Assembly (NCBI GenBank): GCA_902516345.1
Contig: CABXYJ010000007.1
Location: 1 to 40,216 of the forward strand
Length of the DNA stretch: 40,216 nt
From: an uncultured Pelagibacteraceae bacterium
GTDB lineage: Bacteria; Pseudomonadota; Alphaproteobacteria; Pelagibacterales; Pelagibacteraceae
Direction: 5' to 3'
Of this stretch, positions 1 to 10,648 are shown one piece after another (within the stretch, counting starts at the first letter, position 1; each line of letters opens with the position of its first letter). A model generated the notes under the pieces. The model saw only the letters and a program-made list of their open reading frames with translations, searched no databases and was not told where the DNA came from. The position numbers were made by a program, and so were the translations under genes.

Positions 1-1
1 A

Positions 2-520
2 ATCAGAATGAAAATAGGAGTTATGTTTGGAAGCCCTGAAACAACATCAGGTGGAAATGCGTTGAAGTTTTATTCATCTGTGAGAATGGATATTAGAAGA
101 ATTGGCGCCATCAAAGATAAAGATGAAATTATTGGTAACTCAACTAGAGTTAAAGTTGTTAAGAATAAAGTTGCACCACCATTTAAAGTTGTTGAGTTCG
201 ATTTAATGTATGGAAGAGGAATTAGTAAAATGGGTGAGTTAGTAGACCTAGGTTCTAAAGCTGACATTATTGAAAAATCAGGAGCATGGTATGCTTACAA
301 GGGTGAGAAAATAGGACAAGGTAGAGAAAATGCTAAAGTCTATTTAGCTCAAAATCCACAAGTTGCTGCAGAAATTGAAATGGCAATTAGAGAAAAAGCA
401 GGTGTGATTTCTAAAAAAATTGAGGGAAATCCGTTAAGTCCTGAAAAAATTGAAAAAGAGAAGAAAGTAGCAGAAAAAGAAGAGGCAGATAAAGAAGCTA
501 CTCCTCCTAAAAAGAACTAG
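2..520 (+). CDS. recA: Recombinase RecA, C-terminal part (5' truncated by window edge)
   Basis: This is the C-terminal half of RecA, the ATP-dependent DNA strand-exchange and SOS co-protease protein. The reading frame is open from base 2, so the gene begins outside the window and the first ATG at base 8 is internal. The visible part carries the family segments around [18 protein letters not shown] (DNA-binding loop L2 and following core), then VRMDIRRIG and the [12 protein letters not shown] segment, then the C-terminal domain with the [19 protein letters not shown] motif. The last 35 or so residues are a low-complexity Lys/Glu-rich tail, as usual in RecA. A perfect 11-bp hairpin follows the stop codon. 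Identification is near certain; only the N-terminal ATPase part is missing. Confidence 0.97.
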   Translation: MRMKIGVMFGSPETTSGGNALKFYSSVRMDIRRIGAIKDKDEIIGNSTRVKVVKNKVAPPFKVVEFDLMYGRGISKMGELVDLGSKADIIEKSGAWYAYKGEKIGQGRENAKVYLAQNPQVAAEIEMAIREKAGVISKKIEGNPLSPEKIEKEKKVAEKEEADKEATPPKKN

Positions 521-544
521 AATTAAAGGTCATCTTTAAATTAT

Positions 545-569
545 AAAGGCGCTTATTATAAGCGCCTTT
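545..569 (+). terminator. Hairpin downstream of recA, likely terminator
   Basis: A perfect 11-bp stem (545-555 pairing with 559-569) closes a 3-base TTA loop and contains the core GGCGC/GCGCC. It starts 24 bases after the recA stop. It is GC-rich for this genome and ends in TTT, but is followed by CCCCCTT rather than a clean T-run, so it could be a terminator or an mRNA-stabilising 3' end. It separates recA from alaS. Confidence 0.7.
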
Positions 570-619
570 CCCCCTTATCGTTATCTAGACATAGAAAAAA
601 AAAGCTGTATTTTAAAAAT

Positions 620-3286
620 ATGGTGGACAAATCATTAAATGAAATAAGAAGCACTTTTCTTAAATACTTCGAGAAAAACGATCATAAGATTGTTGAGTCT
701 AGTAATCTAGTACCAAATAATGATCCAACCTTAATGTTTGCTAATTCAGGCATGGTTCAGTTTAAAAATGTATTTACTGGTTTAGAAAAAAGAGATTATC
801 AAAGGGCAACTACTTCACAAAAATGTGTAAGAGCAGGAGGTAAGCATAATGATTTAGAAAATGTTGGTTATACACCAAGACACCATACTTTCTTTGAAAT
901 GTTAGGAAACTTTTCTTTTGGAGATTATTTTAAAGAAAGAGGAATTGAACTCGCATGGAATTTAATAACCAAAGACTTTGGTTTGGATAAAAACAGAATT
1001 TATGTAACCGTTTTTCATGAGGACGATGAAGCTTTCAATTTTTGGAAGAAAATAGCGGGTTTTAGCGATGATAGAATAATTAGAATTTCAACATCTGATA
1101 ACTTTTGGTCAATGGGGGAGACAGGACCCTGTGGACCTTGCTCAGAAATATTTTATGATCATGGTGATCATTTAAAAGGCGGTTTACCTGGAACTAAAGA
1201 TCAAGACGGAGATCGTTTTATTGAAATTTGGAACCTAGTTTTTATGCAGTATGAACAAGTTTCAAAAGATAAAAGAATAGATTTACCAAAACCATCTGTT
1301 GATACAGGGATGGGCTTAGAGAGAATTGCAGCTCTTTTACAAGGTACACATGATAATTATCAAACAGATCACTTTAAGAAACTAATCAGCTCTATATCTG
1401 AAGTAACTAAAGTCAAACAAGAAGATAAAAATATATCCAGTTTTAGAGTGATTGCTGATCACTTAAGAGCAAGCTCGTTTCTCTTAGCTGAAGGTGTTCT
1501 ACCTTCAAATGAAGGTCGTGGATATGTCCTAAGAAGAATTATGAGAAGGGGAATGAGACATTCTCATTTGTTAGGATCTAAAGATCCAATCTTTTATAAA
1601 ATTTTCGATGCTTTAAAAAACGAGATGTCAGGAAATTATCCAGAGCTTGAAAGGTCTCAATCTTTAATCAAAGAGACTTTAAGAATGGAGGAGGAAAAAT
1701 TTTTAGTTTTACTAGATAGAGGTATCAAAATTTTGAATGATGAAATTGCAAAAATAGACAAAGTTTTACCTGGTGATGTAGCATTCAAATTATATGATAC
1801 CTACGGTTTTCCATTAGATCTTACAGAAGACATTTTAAAGAATAAATCATTGAAAGTTGATCATAAGAAATTTCATGAATTGATGAAAAAAAGTAAAGAA
1901 CTTGCAAAAAAGAACTGGAAAGGTTCTGGAGATAGTTCTGAGGAAGCAATATGGTTTTCAATTAAAGATAAAGCGGGTCCGACAGAATTTTTAGGTTACG
2001 AGTCTAATCAGTCTGAAGGTATCGTATTAAATTTAATTAAAGATAATAAAGAAGTAAAATCTTTATCCACTGGTGAAGAAGGGATGATAATTACTAATCA
2101 AACTCCTTTTTACGGTGAGTCAGGAGGACAAATCGGAGATAAAGGAACAATCGTTTCTGGTAATTCTATTTTTGAAGTAGAAGATACACAAAAAAAACTT
2201 GGAGACTTATTTGTTCATTATGGATCTTTGAAGACTGGAGAAATAAAGATTAACGACGTAATTGAAATGAAAATAGATGTTGAAAGAAGAAATAATTTAA
2301 AAGCTTACCATTCTGCTACACACTTACTCCACGAGTCATTAAGAAGAACTTTGGGCAAACATGTTATGCAAAAAGGATCGTTAGTTGCTCCAGATCGATT
2401 GAGATTTGACTTTAGTCATATGAAACCAATTACCAATGAAGAGTTGGAGACTATTGATAAATTGGTTAATGAATATGTCTCAAATAGTTCTGAAGTAACT
2501 ACAAGAATTATGACACCAAAGGCTGCTATCGAAAAAGGTGCACTGGCTTTCTTTGGAGAAAAATATGGAGACGAAGTTCGAGTGGTATCTATGGGTAAGG
2601 AAAAAGAAGCATATTTTTCAACGGAGTTGTGTGGAGGAACACATGTTAAAAATACTGGTGATATTGGAAAATTTAAAACCGTAAGCCAATCATCTATTGC
2701 TGCGGGTGTTAGAAGAGTTGAAGCTTTAAGAGATAAACAACTTGAGCACTTTATTAAGAATAAAGAAAAATTATCAACATTATCTACTCAAAAAGATGAA
2801 GAAAATATTAAAGACTTATCATCTCAAATTATAAAACTTGGAGGCAAACCTAAAGTTGATAACAAAGATTTAAAAGAGATTATAAAAAATCTTTCAAGAC
2901 AACTTGAACAATTGAATGTTAGCTTAGTTCTTAAAGATAAAACAAAAAATATTATTAATGATCAAAAAATAAATGACGTAAAAGTTAGATTTCAAAAAGT
3001 GCAAGATTTACCTCCAAAGGATTTAAGAAAATTAGTTGATAATGGAAAAAAAGAACTTGGGGATGGAATTATAATCGTCTTTTCAAGTAGTGAAGATAAG
3101 GTTGGCTTAGGTGTTGGAGTCACTGATAAGTTAGTTAATAAATATGATGCAGTTAAATTTGTAAAATTAGGTTCAGAAATCATTGGCGGAAAAGGGGGTG
3201 GTGGAAGAAAAGATTTTGCACAAGCAGGGGGACAAGATAAGAATAAAATTGATGAGGCTTTTGAAAAATTAAAGTCTTTAATTTAA
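620..3286 (+). CDS. alaS: Alanyl-tRNA synthetase
   Basis: Class II alanyl-tRNA synthetase (888 aa, normal length) that charges tRNA-Ala. Visible in order: the N-terminal catalytic domain with [19 protein letters not shown] near residue 90, [16 protein letters not shown] near 170 and the motif 3 region [16 protein letters not shown] near 230; the editing domain with HSATH at 564-568 and CGGTH at 671-675, which supply the zinc ligands; and the C-Ala domain ending in the glycine-rich [16 protein letters not shown]. The start at 620 has no Shine-Dalgarno sequence; TATTTT at 608-613 with TAGACA at 587-592 would place transcription at or near the ATG, but the 15-base spacing is short. The 3' end overlaps the convergent icd gene by 9 bases. 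Confidence 0.98.
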   Translation: MVDKSLNEIRSTFLKYFEKNDHKIVESSNLVPNNDPTLMFANSGMVQFKNVFTGLEKRDYQRATTSQKCVRAGGKHNDLENVGYTPRHHTFFEMLGNFSFGDYFKERGIELAWNLITKDFGLDKNRIYVTVFHEDDEAFNFWKKIAGFSDDRIIRISTSDNFWSMGETGPCGPCSEIFYDHGDHLKGGLPGTKDQDGDRFIEIWNLVFMQYEQVSKDKRIDLPKPSVDTGMGLERIAALLQGTHDNYQTDHFKKLISSISEVTKVKQEDKNISSFRVIADHLRASSFLLAEGVLPSNEGRGYVLRRIMRRGMRHSHLLGSKDPIFYKIFDALKNEMSGNYPELERSQSLIKETLRMEEEKFLVLLDRGIKILNDEIAKIDKVLPGDVAFKLYDTYGFPLDLTEDILKNKSLKVDHKKFHELMKKSKELAKKNWKGSGDSSEEAIWFSIKDKAGPTEFLGYESNQSEGIVLNLIKDNKEVKSLSTGEEGMIITNQTPFYGESGGQIGDKGTIVSGNSIFEVEDTQKKLGDLFVHYGSLKTGEIKINDVIEMKIDVERRNNLKAYHSATHLLHESLRRTLGKHVMQKGSLVAPDRLRFDFSHMKPITNEELETIDKLVNEYVSNSSEVTTRIMTPKAAIEKGALAFFGEKYGDEVRVVSMGKEKEAYFSTELCGGTHVKNTGDIGKFKTVSQSSIAAGVRRVEALRDKQLEHFIKNKEKLSTLSTQKDEENIKDLSSQIIKLGGKPKVDNKDLKEIIKNLSRQLEQLNVSLVLKDKTKNIINDQKINDVKVRFQKVQDLPPKDLRKLVDNGKKELGDGIIIVFSSSEDKVGLGVGVTDKLVNKYDAVKFVKLGSEIIGGKGGGGRKDFAQAGGQDKNKIDEAFEKLKSLI

Positions 3287-4492
3287 TTTCTGTCTTAGAT
3301 TATTATCTATTATATCCAAAAATTGATTAGTTGTAAGATATTTACTTGAAGGCCCAACTAATATCGCTAAATCTTTTGTCATTGAGCCATTTTCAACACT
3401 TTCAATACAAACTTTTTCTATTGTATTAGCAAATTTAATCAGATCATCATTGCTATCAAGTTTACCTCTGTGAGCTAATCCTCTTGTCCAAGCAAAAATT
3501 GATGCAATTGGATTAGTTGATGTTTCTTTTCCCTGTTGGTGCATTCTATAATGTCTGGTAACTGTCCCATGAGCTGCTTCTGCTTCCATTATTTTCCCGT
3601 CAGGTGTTAGCAAAGTACTTGTCATTAAACCTAATGAACCATATCCTTGGGCCATAGTATCTGATTGAACATCTCCATCATAATTTTTACATGCCCATAT
3701 ATACTTGCCACTCCATTTCATTGCGCAAGCAACCATGTCATCAATTAATCTATGTTCATATGTCAATTTATGATTATCAAATTCTTTTTTATATTCATTA
3801 TCAAAAACTTCTTGAAATATGTCTTTAAACCTTCCGTCGTATTTTTTTAAAATAGTATTTTTTGTGGACATATAAACTGGCCATTTTTTTATAAGACCAT
3901 AACTAAAGCAAGATCTGGCAAAATCTTCTATAGATTTATCTAAATTATACATTGAAAGTGCAACTCCAGGTCCAGTAAAATTAAATACTTCATACTTAAT
4001 TTCATCTTTACCGTCTTCCGAAGTCCATTTAACTTCCATTTTACCTTTACCTGGAACTTTAAAATCAGTAGCACGATATTGATCACCAAAAGCATGTCTT
4101 CCAATCACAACAGGATTAGTCCAAGAGGGGACTAATTTTGGAATATTTGAACAAATTATTGGCTCCCTAAAAACAGTACCACCAATAATGTTTCGGATAG
4201 TTCCGTTCGGTGATCTCCACATTTTTTTTAATTTGAATTCTTCAACACGTGCTTCATCTGGGGTTATTGTTGCGCATTTGATACCTACCCCAATTTTTTT
4301 AATTGCATTAGCCGAGTCAATAGTGATTTGATCGTCTGAGTTATCTCTACTTTTCATTCCTAAATCGTAATATTCAATACCAAGATCTAGATACGGAAGT
4401 ATTAATTTTTTTTTAATAAATTCCCAGATTATTCTGGTCATTTCATCACCATCTAACTCTACTATTGGGTTTTTAACGTTAATTTTGCTCAC
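3278..4492 (-). CDS. icd: NADP-dependent isocitrate dehydrogenase (eukaryote-like, homodimeric type)
   Basis: Isocitrate dehydrogenase, converting isocitrate to 2-oxoglutarate and CO2 in the TCA cycle. The 404-aa length and motifs belong to the eukaryote-like dimeric NADP-IDH subfamily common in alphaproteobacteria, not the E. coli type: N-terminal [15 protein letters not shown], the substrate loop [23 protein letters not shown] near residues 94-116, the metal-binding stretch [28 protein letters not shown] near 251-278, and [18 protein letters not shown] near 307-324 with the NADP-binding histidine. It is convergent with alaS, overlapping by 9 bases, and divergent from psd across a 74-base gap. 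NADP specificity is inferred from the subfamily. Confidence 0.96.
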   Translation of the reverse strand: MSKINVKNPIVELDGDEMTRIIWEFIKKKLILPYLDLGIEYYDLGMKSRDNSDDQITIDSANAIKKIGVGIKCATITPDEARVEEFKLKKMWRSPNGTIRNIIGGTVFREPIICSNIPKLVPSWTNPVVIGRHAFGDQYRATDFKVPGKGKMEVKWTSEDGKDEIKYEVFNFTGPGVALSMYNLDKSIEDFARSCFSYGLIKKWPVYMSTKNTILKKYDGRFKDIFQEVFDNEYKKEFDNHKLTYEHRLIDDMVACAMKWSGKYIWACKNYDGDVQSDTMAQGYGSLGLMTSTLLTPDGKIMEAEAAHGTVTRHYRMHQQGKETSTNPIASIFAWTRGLAHRGKLDSNDDLIKFANTIEKVCIESVENGSMTKDLAILVGPSSKYLTTNQFLDIIDNNLRQKLN

Positions 4493-4566
4493 TTATATTT
4501 TTATCTTAATAATTGAATTTCGCGATTTTATATACATATTAATGACAAATTATCAAATAGAAGAAT

Positions 4567-5214
4567 ATGTTTAGTAAGATATTTCCAAAAATTCACGCTG
4601 AAGGTTATAAATTTTTAGTTATAGCCGGAATAATCACAATAGTATTTTATATTTTTAGTGATTTCCTAGGTCTTATTGGTTTGGTCTTAAGTATTTGGGT
4701 TTATTATTTTTTTAGAGATCCTGAGAGAGTTATTATAGATGATGATAGTTATCTTGTTAGTCCAGCAGATGGCGAGGTTGTAAAGGTAGAAGAGGTTGAT
4801 GGTCCTAAAGAACTTGGTCTCGAAAATAAAAAATTTAAAAAGATTAGTGTTTTTATGAATGTATTTGATTGCCACGTAAACAGAACCCCTTGTAGTGGTA
4901 AGATAGAGGAAATTTTATATAAGCCTGGTAAGTTTGTAAACGCTTCGTTGGATAAAGCGAGTGAAGATAATGAAAGAAATTACTTTAAGATTAAAGACCC
5001 TCACAACAATGATATTATAGTTGTCCAAATAGCTGGATTGGTTGCGCGAAGAATAGTTTGCGAGTCTAATAAAGATCAAGAACTGAAACAAGGAGATCGT
5101 ATTGGTATGATACGATTTGGTAGTAGAGCTGATGTATATTATGAAAATTATGAGCCACTTGTAAAAGTTGGTCAAAAAGCCATATCAGGTGAAACTTTGT
5201 TGGCAAAAAAATAA
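4567..5214 (+). CDS. psd: Phosphatidylserine decarboxylase proenzyme (short form)
   Basis: Makes phosphatidylethanolamine from phosphatidylserine. The 215-aa length fits the short bacterial form. A hydrophobic N-terminal stretch (about residues 15-48) anchors it in the inner membrane; the core has VSPADGEVV (64-72), FMNVFDCHVNRTPCSG (96-111) and the C-terminal IRFGSRADVY, where Gly185-Ser186 is the predicted autocleavage site that makes the pyruvoyl group. pssA starts 1 base after its stop, so the two steps of PE synthesis are translationally coupled. It is the first gene of a forward run reaching panB. The 74-base gap to divergent icd must hold its promoter, but I see no convincing -35/-10 pair there. 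Confidence 0.96.
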   Translation: MFSKIFPKIHAEGYKFLVIAGIITIVFYIFSDFLGLIGLVLSIWVYYFFRDPERVIIDDDSYLVSPADGEVVKVEEVDGPKELGLENKKFKKISVFMNVFDCHVNRTPCSGKIEEILYKPGKFVNASLDKASEDNERNYFKIKDPHNNDIIVVQIAGLVARRIVCESNKDQELKQGDRIGMIRFGSRADVYYENYEPLVKVGQKAISGETLLAKK

Positions 5215-5215
5215 T

Positions 5216-6019
5216 ATGGAACAAAAAAAACCAAATTTAAAAATTATAGCAGATAAAAAAAGCGCAAGAATGATTTTACCAAATATGTTAACACTGATGG
5301 GTGTATGTATTGGTTTGAGCTCAATTCGATTTGCTTTAGATGGAAAATTTGAAATAGCAATTATTGCAATAATTTTCGCTGCCTTAATTGATGGCCTAGA
5401 TGGAAGAATAGCAAGACTTATAAAGGGGACATCAAAAGTTGGAAAAGAACTAGACTCTTTAACTGATATGATAAGTTTTGGAGTAGCTCCTGCATTCATT
5501 ATGTATTTCTGGAAATTAAATACCTTAGGACGATTTGGATGGTTATTATGTTTAGTATATGTAATTTGTGTTGCTTTGAGATTAGCAAGATTTAATGTTA
5601 ATTCTAACCAAGAGGCTTCTTGGAAAGACAATTTTTTTGAAGGAGTGCCATCCCCAGCTGGTGCTATATTATTATTAACTCCACTAATAGTAAGCCTTAG
5701 TGGTTTTGATTTTATTCAACTAAATTTTGATATTATTGTTCCAATATTTTTTGTAGTAACATCATTACTTTTAATAAGTAAATTTCCGAGTTATTCGTTT
5801 AAAAAGATTGTAATACCAAGAAAAACAACAATTTTTCTATTATTTGGTATTGTTCTTTTTTTTGGACTTTTGCTTATTTATACATTTAATGTAATTGCAA
5901 TAAGCTCTTTAGTTTATGTATTTTTATTGCCAATTAGCTTTTTTCATTTTCAGAAATTAAAAAAACAACATGAAAATGACAAAATTCAAGAGGATGATGA
6001 TCTTGAAGACATACTTTAA
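5216..6019 (+). CDS. pssA: CDP-diacylglycerol--serine O-phosphatidyltransferase
   Basis: Integral membrane enzyme joining CDP-diacylglycerol and serine to give phosphatidylserine, the substrate of the upstream Psd. The CDP-alcohol phosphotransferase signature is complete (DG-x2-AR-x8-G-x3-D-x3-D): Asp62, Gly63, Ala66, Arg67, Gly76, Asp80 and Asp84 in the 267-aa product. About six to eight hydrophobic segments follow and the tail is acidic. I chose ATG 5216 because it lies 1 base after the psd stop; an in-frame start at 5168 would add 16 residues inside psd with no family support. Its stop shares the A of the next gene's ATG. Confidence 0.95.
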   Translation: MEQKKPNLKIIADKKSARMILPNMLTLMGVCIGLSSIRFALDGKFEIAIIAIIFAALIDGLDGRIARLIKGTSKVGKELDSLTDMISFGVAPAFIMYFWKLNTLGRFGWLLCLVYVICVALRLARFNVNSNQEASWKDNFFEGVPSPAGAILLLTPLIVSLSGFDFIQLNFDIIVPIFFVVTSLLLISKFPSYSFKKIVIPRKTTIFLLFGIVLFFGLLLIYTFNVIAISSLVYVFLLPISFFHFQKLKKQHENDKIQEDDDLEDIL

Positions 6020-6930
6020 TGAAAAAAAATACAATAGTTTCTTTAGCTGATGCTAACTATTTTCCTTTATTAGAGGAATTAATTAATTCTATTAAAAGAT
6101 TCAAAGAAAGTGAAAGTTTAGCTATCTGTATTTTAGATGCAGGCTTAAATGAGGATCAAAAAAAAAAATTATCAGGTAGAGTAGATGAAATTAAATCTGC
6201 GCAATGGGATATTGAGGTTCCGCAATCTAAAGTAAAAGAAAAAGAATGGCTTAAAAGCCAAGTTTCTAGAGCATTTTTACCCAAATATTTTCCAAACTAT
6301 GAAAAGTATTTGTGGATTGATTGTGATGCATGGATAAACGATTGGCGTTGCGTTGAACTTTATTTTCGAGCTTGTGATAATGGAAAGTTGGGTATTACAC
6401 AAACAATAGGACCTGGTTACAAAATTACTTCAAAGGTGAATTGGTTATTTGGAAAATTAGCAATAATTAAATCACAGAATTTCAAACATGCAATAAAGTC
6501 AAAAATTGGAATCAATAAAGCTAGAAAACTAGCTTTTGCACCACATATAAATATTGGCGTATTTTCTTTAGAAAAAAATTCAAAAGGTTGGAGTTTATGG
6601 CAAAATAATTTGTCAGAAACACTTAAAGCTGGAAATATTTTTGGTTCGGAGGGATTAGCAATTAATATGACTGTTTATATTGATGATCTTGAAACAGAAT
6701 TTTTACCTTTAAACTGTAATTGGATAACTAGTAATCTTCTACCAAAATATGATGATGATCAAAAAGTATTCGTTGAACCTTATCTTCCAAATTATAAAAT
6801 AGGTATAATACATCTTGCTGCCGGAATATGGAAAGATGGAAAAGATATGAGAGTAGATAAAAGTATAAAAGTAGAATTAGAGACTTTAGATAATAAAAAG
6901 ATAATTAAAAGTTTAAGATTTGATAATTAG
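6019..6930 (+). CDS. Putative GT8-like glycosyltransferase
   Basis: A 303-aa soluble protein with a GT-A-like layout: N-terminal TIVSLADANYFPLLEELINSI, which resembles the nucleotide-sugar entry strand of family 8 enzymes, then LWIDCDAWI with a DxD motif (Asp101-Cys-Asp103) expected to bind metal and nucleotide sugar, and a C-terminal IIHLAAGIWKDGK segment resembling the HxxG-K ligand region of GT8 proteins. There is no signal peptide or membrane segment. It overlaps the pssA stop by one base and abuts rlmE, so it is translated with the phosphatidylethanolamine genes. Acceptor and donor are unknown; glycolipid or surface-sugar synthesis is only a guess from context. GT8-like is my assignment from motifs; another GT-A family is possible. 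Confidence 0.7.
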   Translation: MKKNTIVSLADANYFPLLEELINSIKRFKESESLAICILDAGLNEDQKKKLSGRVDEIKSAQWDIEVPQSKVKEKEWLKSQVSRAFLPKYFPNYEKYLWIDCDAWINDWRCVELYFRACDNGKLGITQTIGPGYKITSKVNWLFGKLAIIKSQNFKHAIKSKIGINKARKLAFAPHINIGVFSLEKNSKGWSLWQNNLSETLKAGNIFGSEGLAINMTVYIDDLETEFLPLNCNWITSNLLPKYDDDQKVFVEPYLPNYKIGIIHLAAGIWKDGKDMRVDKSIKVELETLDNKKIIKSLRFDN

Positions 6931-7542
6931 TTGAAAAAAAATAAAATTTCAAAAAATTGGATTAACAAACAAAGAAGAGACACTTATGTTCGTCAATCTA
7001 AAGTTGATGGTTATAGAGCAAGATCTGCTTATAAATTAATTGAAATCGATGAAAAGTTTAGAGTTTTTAAAGGTGGAATTTCTGTAATAGATATTGGTGC
7101 AGCACCGGGAAGCTGGTCTCAATATGCCTCAAAGGTTGTTAAAAACGGAACTATTATCTCAATAGATTTAAAAAGAATGGAAGGAATAAAAGATACTATT
7201 CAAATCGAAGGTGATTTTACAGAACCAAATATTCAAGAGAAAATAAAAAAAAATTTAAATAATCCTACTGATGTGGTCATGTCTGATATGGCAGTAAATA
7301 CTACTGGAATAAAAGATATTGATGCAATTCAAACTGGTGAGCTATGCAAACACGCGATGATATTTTCAAAAGATATAATATCAAAAAAAGGTTTTTTTAT
7401 TGCAAAAATATTCATGGGTAGGTCTTTTAATGAAATTGTCGCACTAGGAAAAAAAATTTTTAAAGAAGTAAGGGTTTTTAAACCTAAGTCGAGTCGTAAA
7501 GACTCTAAAGAAAGTTTTATTATATGCAAAAACCTTAGATAG
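6931..7542 (+). CDS. rlmE: 23S rRNA (uridine-2'-O-)-methyltransferase RlmE (FtsJ/RrmJ)
   Basis: SAM-dependent 2'-O-methyltransferase expected to modify U2552 (E. coli numbering) in the peptidyl-transferase A-loop of 23S rRNA. The product is 203 aa, close to E. coli RlmE. The SAM-binding motif DIGAAPGSWSQ is at 54-64, and the catalytic K-D-K-E tetrad is present as Lys35, Asp119 (MSDMA), Lys159 (IAKIF) and Glu194 (KESF). The start is TTG, directly after the TAG stop of the glycosyltransferase with no gap, a weak start that suggests translation by reinitiation. A 37-base gap separates it from guaB. Confidence 0.95.
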   Translation: MKKNKISKNWINKQRRDTYVRQSKVDGYRARSAYKLIEIDEKFRVFKGGISVIDIGAAPGSWSQYASKVVKNGTIISIDLKRMEGIKDTIQIEGDFTEPNIQEKIKKNLNNPTDVVMSDMAVNTTGIKDIDAIQTGELCKHAMIFSKDIISKKGFFIAKIFMGRSFNEIVALGKKIFKEVRVFKPKSSRKDSKESFIICKNLR

Positions 7543-7579
7543 ATACTTTTAATTTAAAAGGAATCGTATATAAAAGAAT

Positions 7580-8656
7580 ATGGTTCCTATACAAGAAGCG
7601 CTCACCTTTGATGATGTAACTTTAGTTCCAAAGTACTCCGAAATATTGCCATCTGAAGTTGACACAAGTATCAAATTAACCGATTCATTAAAGCTCAAAA
7701 TACCACTTTTATCATCAGCAATGGATACAGTAACAGAAAGTAAAATGGCTATCGCAGTTGCAAGATCTGGTGGATTAGGAATAATCCATAGAAATCTAGA
7801 TATTAAGAAACAAGTTCTTGAGGTAAAGAAAGTAAAAAAGAAAAAATTACTGGTAGGTGCTGCTGTTGGAGCAGGACCCAAAGAATTCAAAAGAGCTGAA
7901 GCACTATTAAAAGAAAAATTAGATATGATTGTTGTCGATACTGCACACGGTCATACAAAAAAAGTTTCAGAAATAATTAAATTTATAAAAAAAATTAAAA
8001 ACAAAAAAACTGTGTTATGTGCTGGTAATATAGCAACACCAGAAGCAGCTAAATTTTTACTTAAATTAGGAGTCGATGTAATCAAAGTTGGGATTGGTCC
8101 TGGTTCAATTTGCACAACTAGATTAGTCGCTGGGATAGGTGTACCTCAGTTAAGCGCAATATTGAGAGTAAGAAAAGGTATTAAGAATAAAAACGTTAAG
8201 ATTATTTCTGATGGAGGTATAAAATACTCAGGCGACCTTGCTAAATCTTTTGCTGCTGGAGCTGATGCTGTTATGATAGGTTCATTGTTTGCAGGAACTG
8301 AAGAAACACCAGGCAAACTCATAAAAAAAAATGGCAAGCTATTCAAAAGTTTTAGAGGCATGGGCTCAGTTGGAGCAATGAATAAAGGCTCTGCTGATCG
8401 ATATTCTCAAAAAAAACAAAAAGATTCATCAAAGTATGTACCAGAGGGAGTAGAGGGATTAGCAAAATATAAAGGTAAAGTCGATAAAGTTATATTTAAG
8501 TTAGTTGGTGGATTAAGATCATCTATGGGTTATCTTGGTTCTAAACAAATTAAATATTTAAGAAATAAACCCCAATTTGTTAAAATTACAAAAGCTGGAT
8601 TTTATGAAAGTATGGTTCATAATGTCGACATCGTAAAAAATAATAGTAAGTACTGA
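7580..8656 (+). CDS. guaB: IMP dehydrogenase lacking the CBS domain pair
   Basis: Oxidises IMP to XMP with NAD+, the committed step of GMP synthesis; the next enzyme, GuaA, is two genes on. The barrel is recognisable: [24 protein letters not shown] at the N-terminus, [10 protein letters not shown], the catalytic loop [18 protein letters not shown] with Cys178, then [24 protein letters not shown] and the flap with [15 protein letters not shown]. The protein is 358 aa instead of about 485-490. At residues 70-96 the sequence runs from [19 protein letters not shown] straight into LLVGAAVG, where typical enzymes insert two CBS domains. The catalytic Cys is at 178 rather than about 305. Both ends and all catalytic motifs are intact, so this is a natural CBS-less form, known in a few bacteria such as Borrelia, not a truncation. 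Confidence 0.95.
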   Translation: MVPIQEALTFDDVTLVPKYSEILPSEVDTSIKLTDSLKLKIPLLSSAMDTVTESKMAIAVARSGGLGIIHRNLDIKKQVLEVKKVKKKKLLVGAAVGAGPKEFKRAEALLKEKLDMIVVDTAHGHTKKVSEIIKFIKKIKNKKTVLCAGNIATPEAAKFLLKLGVDVIKVGIGPGSICTTRLVAGIGVPQLSAILRVRKGIKNKNVKIISDGGIKYSGDLAKSFAAGADAVMIGSLFAGTEETPGKLIKKNGKLFKSFRGMGSVGAMNKGSADRYSQKKQKDSSKYVPEGVEGLAKYKGKVDKVIFKLVGGLRSSMGYLGSKQIKYLRNKPQFVKITKAGFYESMVHNVDIVKNNSKY

Positions 8657-9096
8657 TGATGAAAATATTTAAATTAATTCCATTATTTTACTTAATAATA
8701 AATATCTTCTGTTTTTCTTTTGCAGATGAAAATTTTTTTAATAAAGGTTTAAAATTATTTGAAGATCAAAAATATGATGATGCTAAGTTTATGTTTGAAA
8801 AGGGTATAGTGTTTAACCCAAAAGACTCAAATTCTTATCTTTATTTAGCAAAAATCTACAATATTCAGGAGGATCAAAGCAAAGAAGAAAAAAATTTAGA
8901 GTCAACATTATTAATTGAGCCTAATAACGAAGAAGCAATATTAATGTCGATGAAAATGGCCTTAGAAAGATCTAATTATTCTAAGGTAAAAGATTTATCT
9001 AATACTTTTTCTAAAGTTTGCAAAAAATTATGTGATGAAAATAAAGAAATTTTAGATACCCTTTCAAATATAGAACCACAAAAAAATGATTCTTAA
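8656..9096 (+). CDS. Secreted TPR-repeat protein of unknown function
   Basis: A 146-aa protein with an N-terminal signal peptide (hydrophobic run [14 protein letters not shown] ending SFA-DE near residue 23) followed by two or three tetratricopeptide-like helix pairs: [44 protein letters not shown] and [22 protein letters not shown]. Two cysteines near residues 122-126 (VCKKLC) could form a disulfide in the periplasm. Its ATG overlaps the guaB stop (TGATG; a second ATG follows at 8659) and its own 3' end overlaps guaA by 11 bases, so it is locked into the purine operon. TPR proteins scaffold protein contacts; a link to GMP synthesis is not implied by the fold. Confidence 0.75.
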   Translation: MMKIFKLIPLFYLIINIFCFSFADENFFNKGLKLFEDQKYDDAKFMFEKGIVFNPKDSNSYLYLAKIYNIQEDQSKEEKNLESTLLIEPNNEEAILMSMKMALERSNYSKVKDLSNTFSKVCKKLCDENKEILDTLSNIEPQKNDS

Positions 9097-10648
9097 TAAA
9101 AATTTGAACAAAATCTTAATAATAGATTTTGGTTCACAATTTACTCAATTAATAGCAAGAAGAATTAGAGAGTTTGGAGTTTTTTCAGAAATTGTCAGTC
9201 ATAAAAAAGTTAAAAATAAAGATATAGATAATTCGGTTAAGGGAATAATCTTATCGGGTGGTCCACTAAATGTTTATCAAATTAATAAATACTCTTTTGA
9301 TAAAAGAATTATAAAAAATCAAGTGCCAGTATTGGGTATTTGTTTTGGGCATCAAATTTTGTCAAAATTAAATGGCGGAAAAGTAAAACAATCAAAATAT
9401 AGGGAGTTTGGATTAGCAAATATAAATAAAAAAAAAGAAAGTATTTTAACAAAAAATTTTTTTAATAAAAAGGATATCAATAAAGTATGGATGAGTCATG
9501 CTGATGAAGTTTCAAAGTTACCTAAAAATTTTAAAGTTATTGCTTCAAGTCAAAATTCAAAATTTGCCATTATCGAAAATAAAAAGGAAAATTTTTATGG
9601 TGTTCAGTTTCATCCTGAAGTTACGCATACAGAAAATGGAAAAAAATTGATCAATAATTTTATATTTTTGATATGTAAAATTAAAAGAAATTGGTCATCA
9701 AAAGATCAAAAGATAAAATTGATAAAAGATGTTCGAGAATTGGTAGGAAAAAATAAAGTAATATGTGCTTTATCTGGAGGGGTTGATAGCAGTGTAGTAG
9801 CTCAATTATTAAACAAAGCAATTGGCAAAAAATTATATTGTATTTTTGTTAATACTGGTCTTCTTAGAAAAAATGAGGAAATACAGGTAGTAAAAACTTT
9901 TAAAAAAAAATTAAAAATAAATTTAATATATGTAAACGCTGAAAGAGAATTTTTGAGAAAACTTAACAAAGTTTCTGATCCAGAAAAAAAAAGAAAGATA
10001 ATTGGAAATTTATTTATTAAAATTTTTGAGAGATATGCAAAGAGAATTAGAAATGTTAAATTTTTAGCTCAAGGAACTCTTTATCCAGACCTTATTGAGA
10101 GCAAATCAGTTACTGGAAGCCAAACTTCTAAAATTAAATCTCATCATAATGTAGGAGGTTTGCCAAAAAAGATGAAACTTAAATTAGTAGAACCACTTAA
10201 ATTTTTATTTAAAGATGAGGTAAGAAAATTAGGCTTAGAATTAAAACTTAGCAAAGAAATCATTTCAAGACACCCTTTTCCAGGACCAGGCTTAGCAATA
10301 AGAATGCCAGGTATTATTACAAAAGAAAAAATTAAAATTTTAAAAGAGGCTGATAATTATTTTATTCAAGCTTTAAGAGATCACAATTTATATAATAAAA
10401 TTTGGCAAGCCTATGCTGCCTTACTTCCAGTTAAAACAGTAGGAGTGATGGGGGACAATCGAACATACGAATACTTATGTTTATTGAGAGCGATTACATC
10501 TGAAGACGGAATGACCGCTGATTTTTATGATCTTAAAAAAACATTTATCCAAATGATTTCTAACAAAATTGTAAATGGTATAAGAGGTATAAATAGAGTA
10601 GTTTATGATGTTACATCTAAACCACCGAGCACTATAGAACTTGAATGA
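9086..10648 (+). CDS. guaA: GMP synthase (glutamine-hydrolysing)
   Basis: Converts XMP to GMP using glutamine and ATP. The 520-aa protein has the N-terminal class I amidotransferase domain with nucleophile Cys86 in LGICFGHQ and partners His176 and Glu178 in FHPEV; the ATP-pyrophosphatase P-loop SGGVDSS at 230-236; and the C-terminal dimerisation domain with [14 protein letters not shown] and the terminal [10 protein letters not shown]. All catalytic residues are present and the length is normal. It starts inside the end of the TPR gene and its stop overlaps panB through ATGA (10645-10648). Together with guaB it supplies the whole IMP-to-GMP branch. Confidence 0.98.
   Translation: MILNKNLNKILIIDFGSQFTQLIARRIREFGVFSEIVSHKKVKNKDIDNSVKGIILSGGPLNVYQINKYSFDKRIIKNQVPVLGICFGHQILSKLNGGKVKQSKYREFGLANINKKKESILTKNFFNKKDINKVWMSHADEVSKLPKNFKVIASSQNSKFAIIENKKENFYGVQFHPEVTHTENGKKLINNFIFLICKIKRNWSSKDQKIKLIKDVRELVGKNKVICALSGGVDSSVVAQLLNKAIGKKLYCIFVNTGLLRKNEEIQVVKTFKKKLKINLIYVNAEREFLRKLNKVSDPEKKRKIIGNLFIKIFERYAKRIRNVKFLAQGTLYPDLIESKSVTGSQTSKIKSHHNVGGLPKKMKLKLVEPLKFLFKDEVRKLGLELKLSKEIISRHPFPGPGLAIRMPGIITKEKIKILKEADNYFIQALRDHNLYNKIWQAYAALLPVKTVGVMGDNRTYEYLCLLRAITSEDGMTADFYDLKKTFIQMISNKIVNGIRGINRVVYDVTSKPPSTIELE

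Noticed and set aside
4493..4566. Divergent icd/psd promoter
   Set aside because: TTGAAT (4513-4518) and CATATT (4535-4540) are spaced at 16 bases but match poorly; in such AT-rich DNA this is not above chance.
5168..5215. Upstream start for pssA inside psd
   Set aside because: It adds 16 residues unlike the family; ATG 5216 directly after the psd stop is the natural start.
5185..5631. 148-codon reverse open frame within pssA
   Set aside because: It overlaps the conserved phosphatidyltransferase signature on the other strand; no recognisable domain and no start context.
7580..8656. guaB as a truncated pseudogene
   Set aside because: Both termini, the catalytic Cys loop and the flap are intact in one frame; only the CBS insert is absent, with a clean join.
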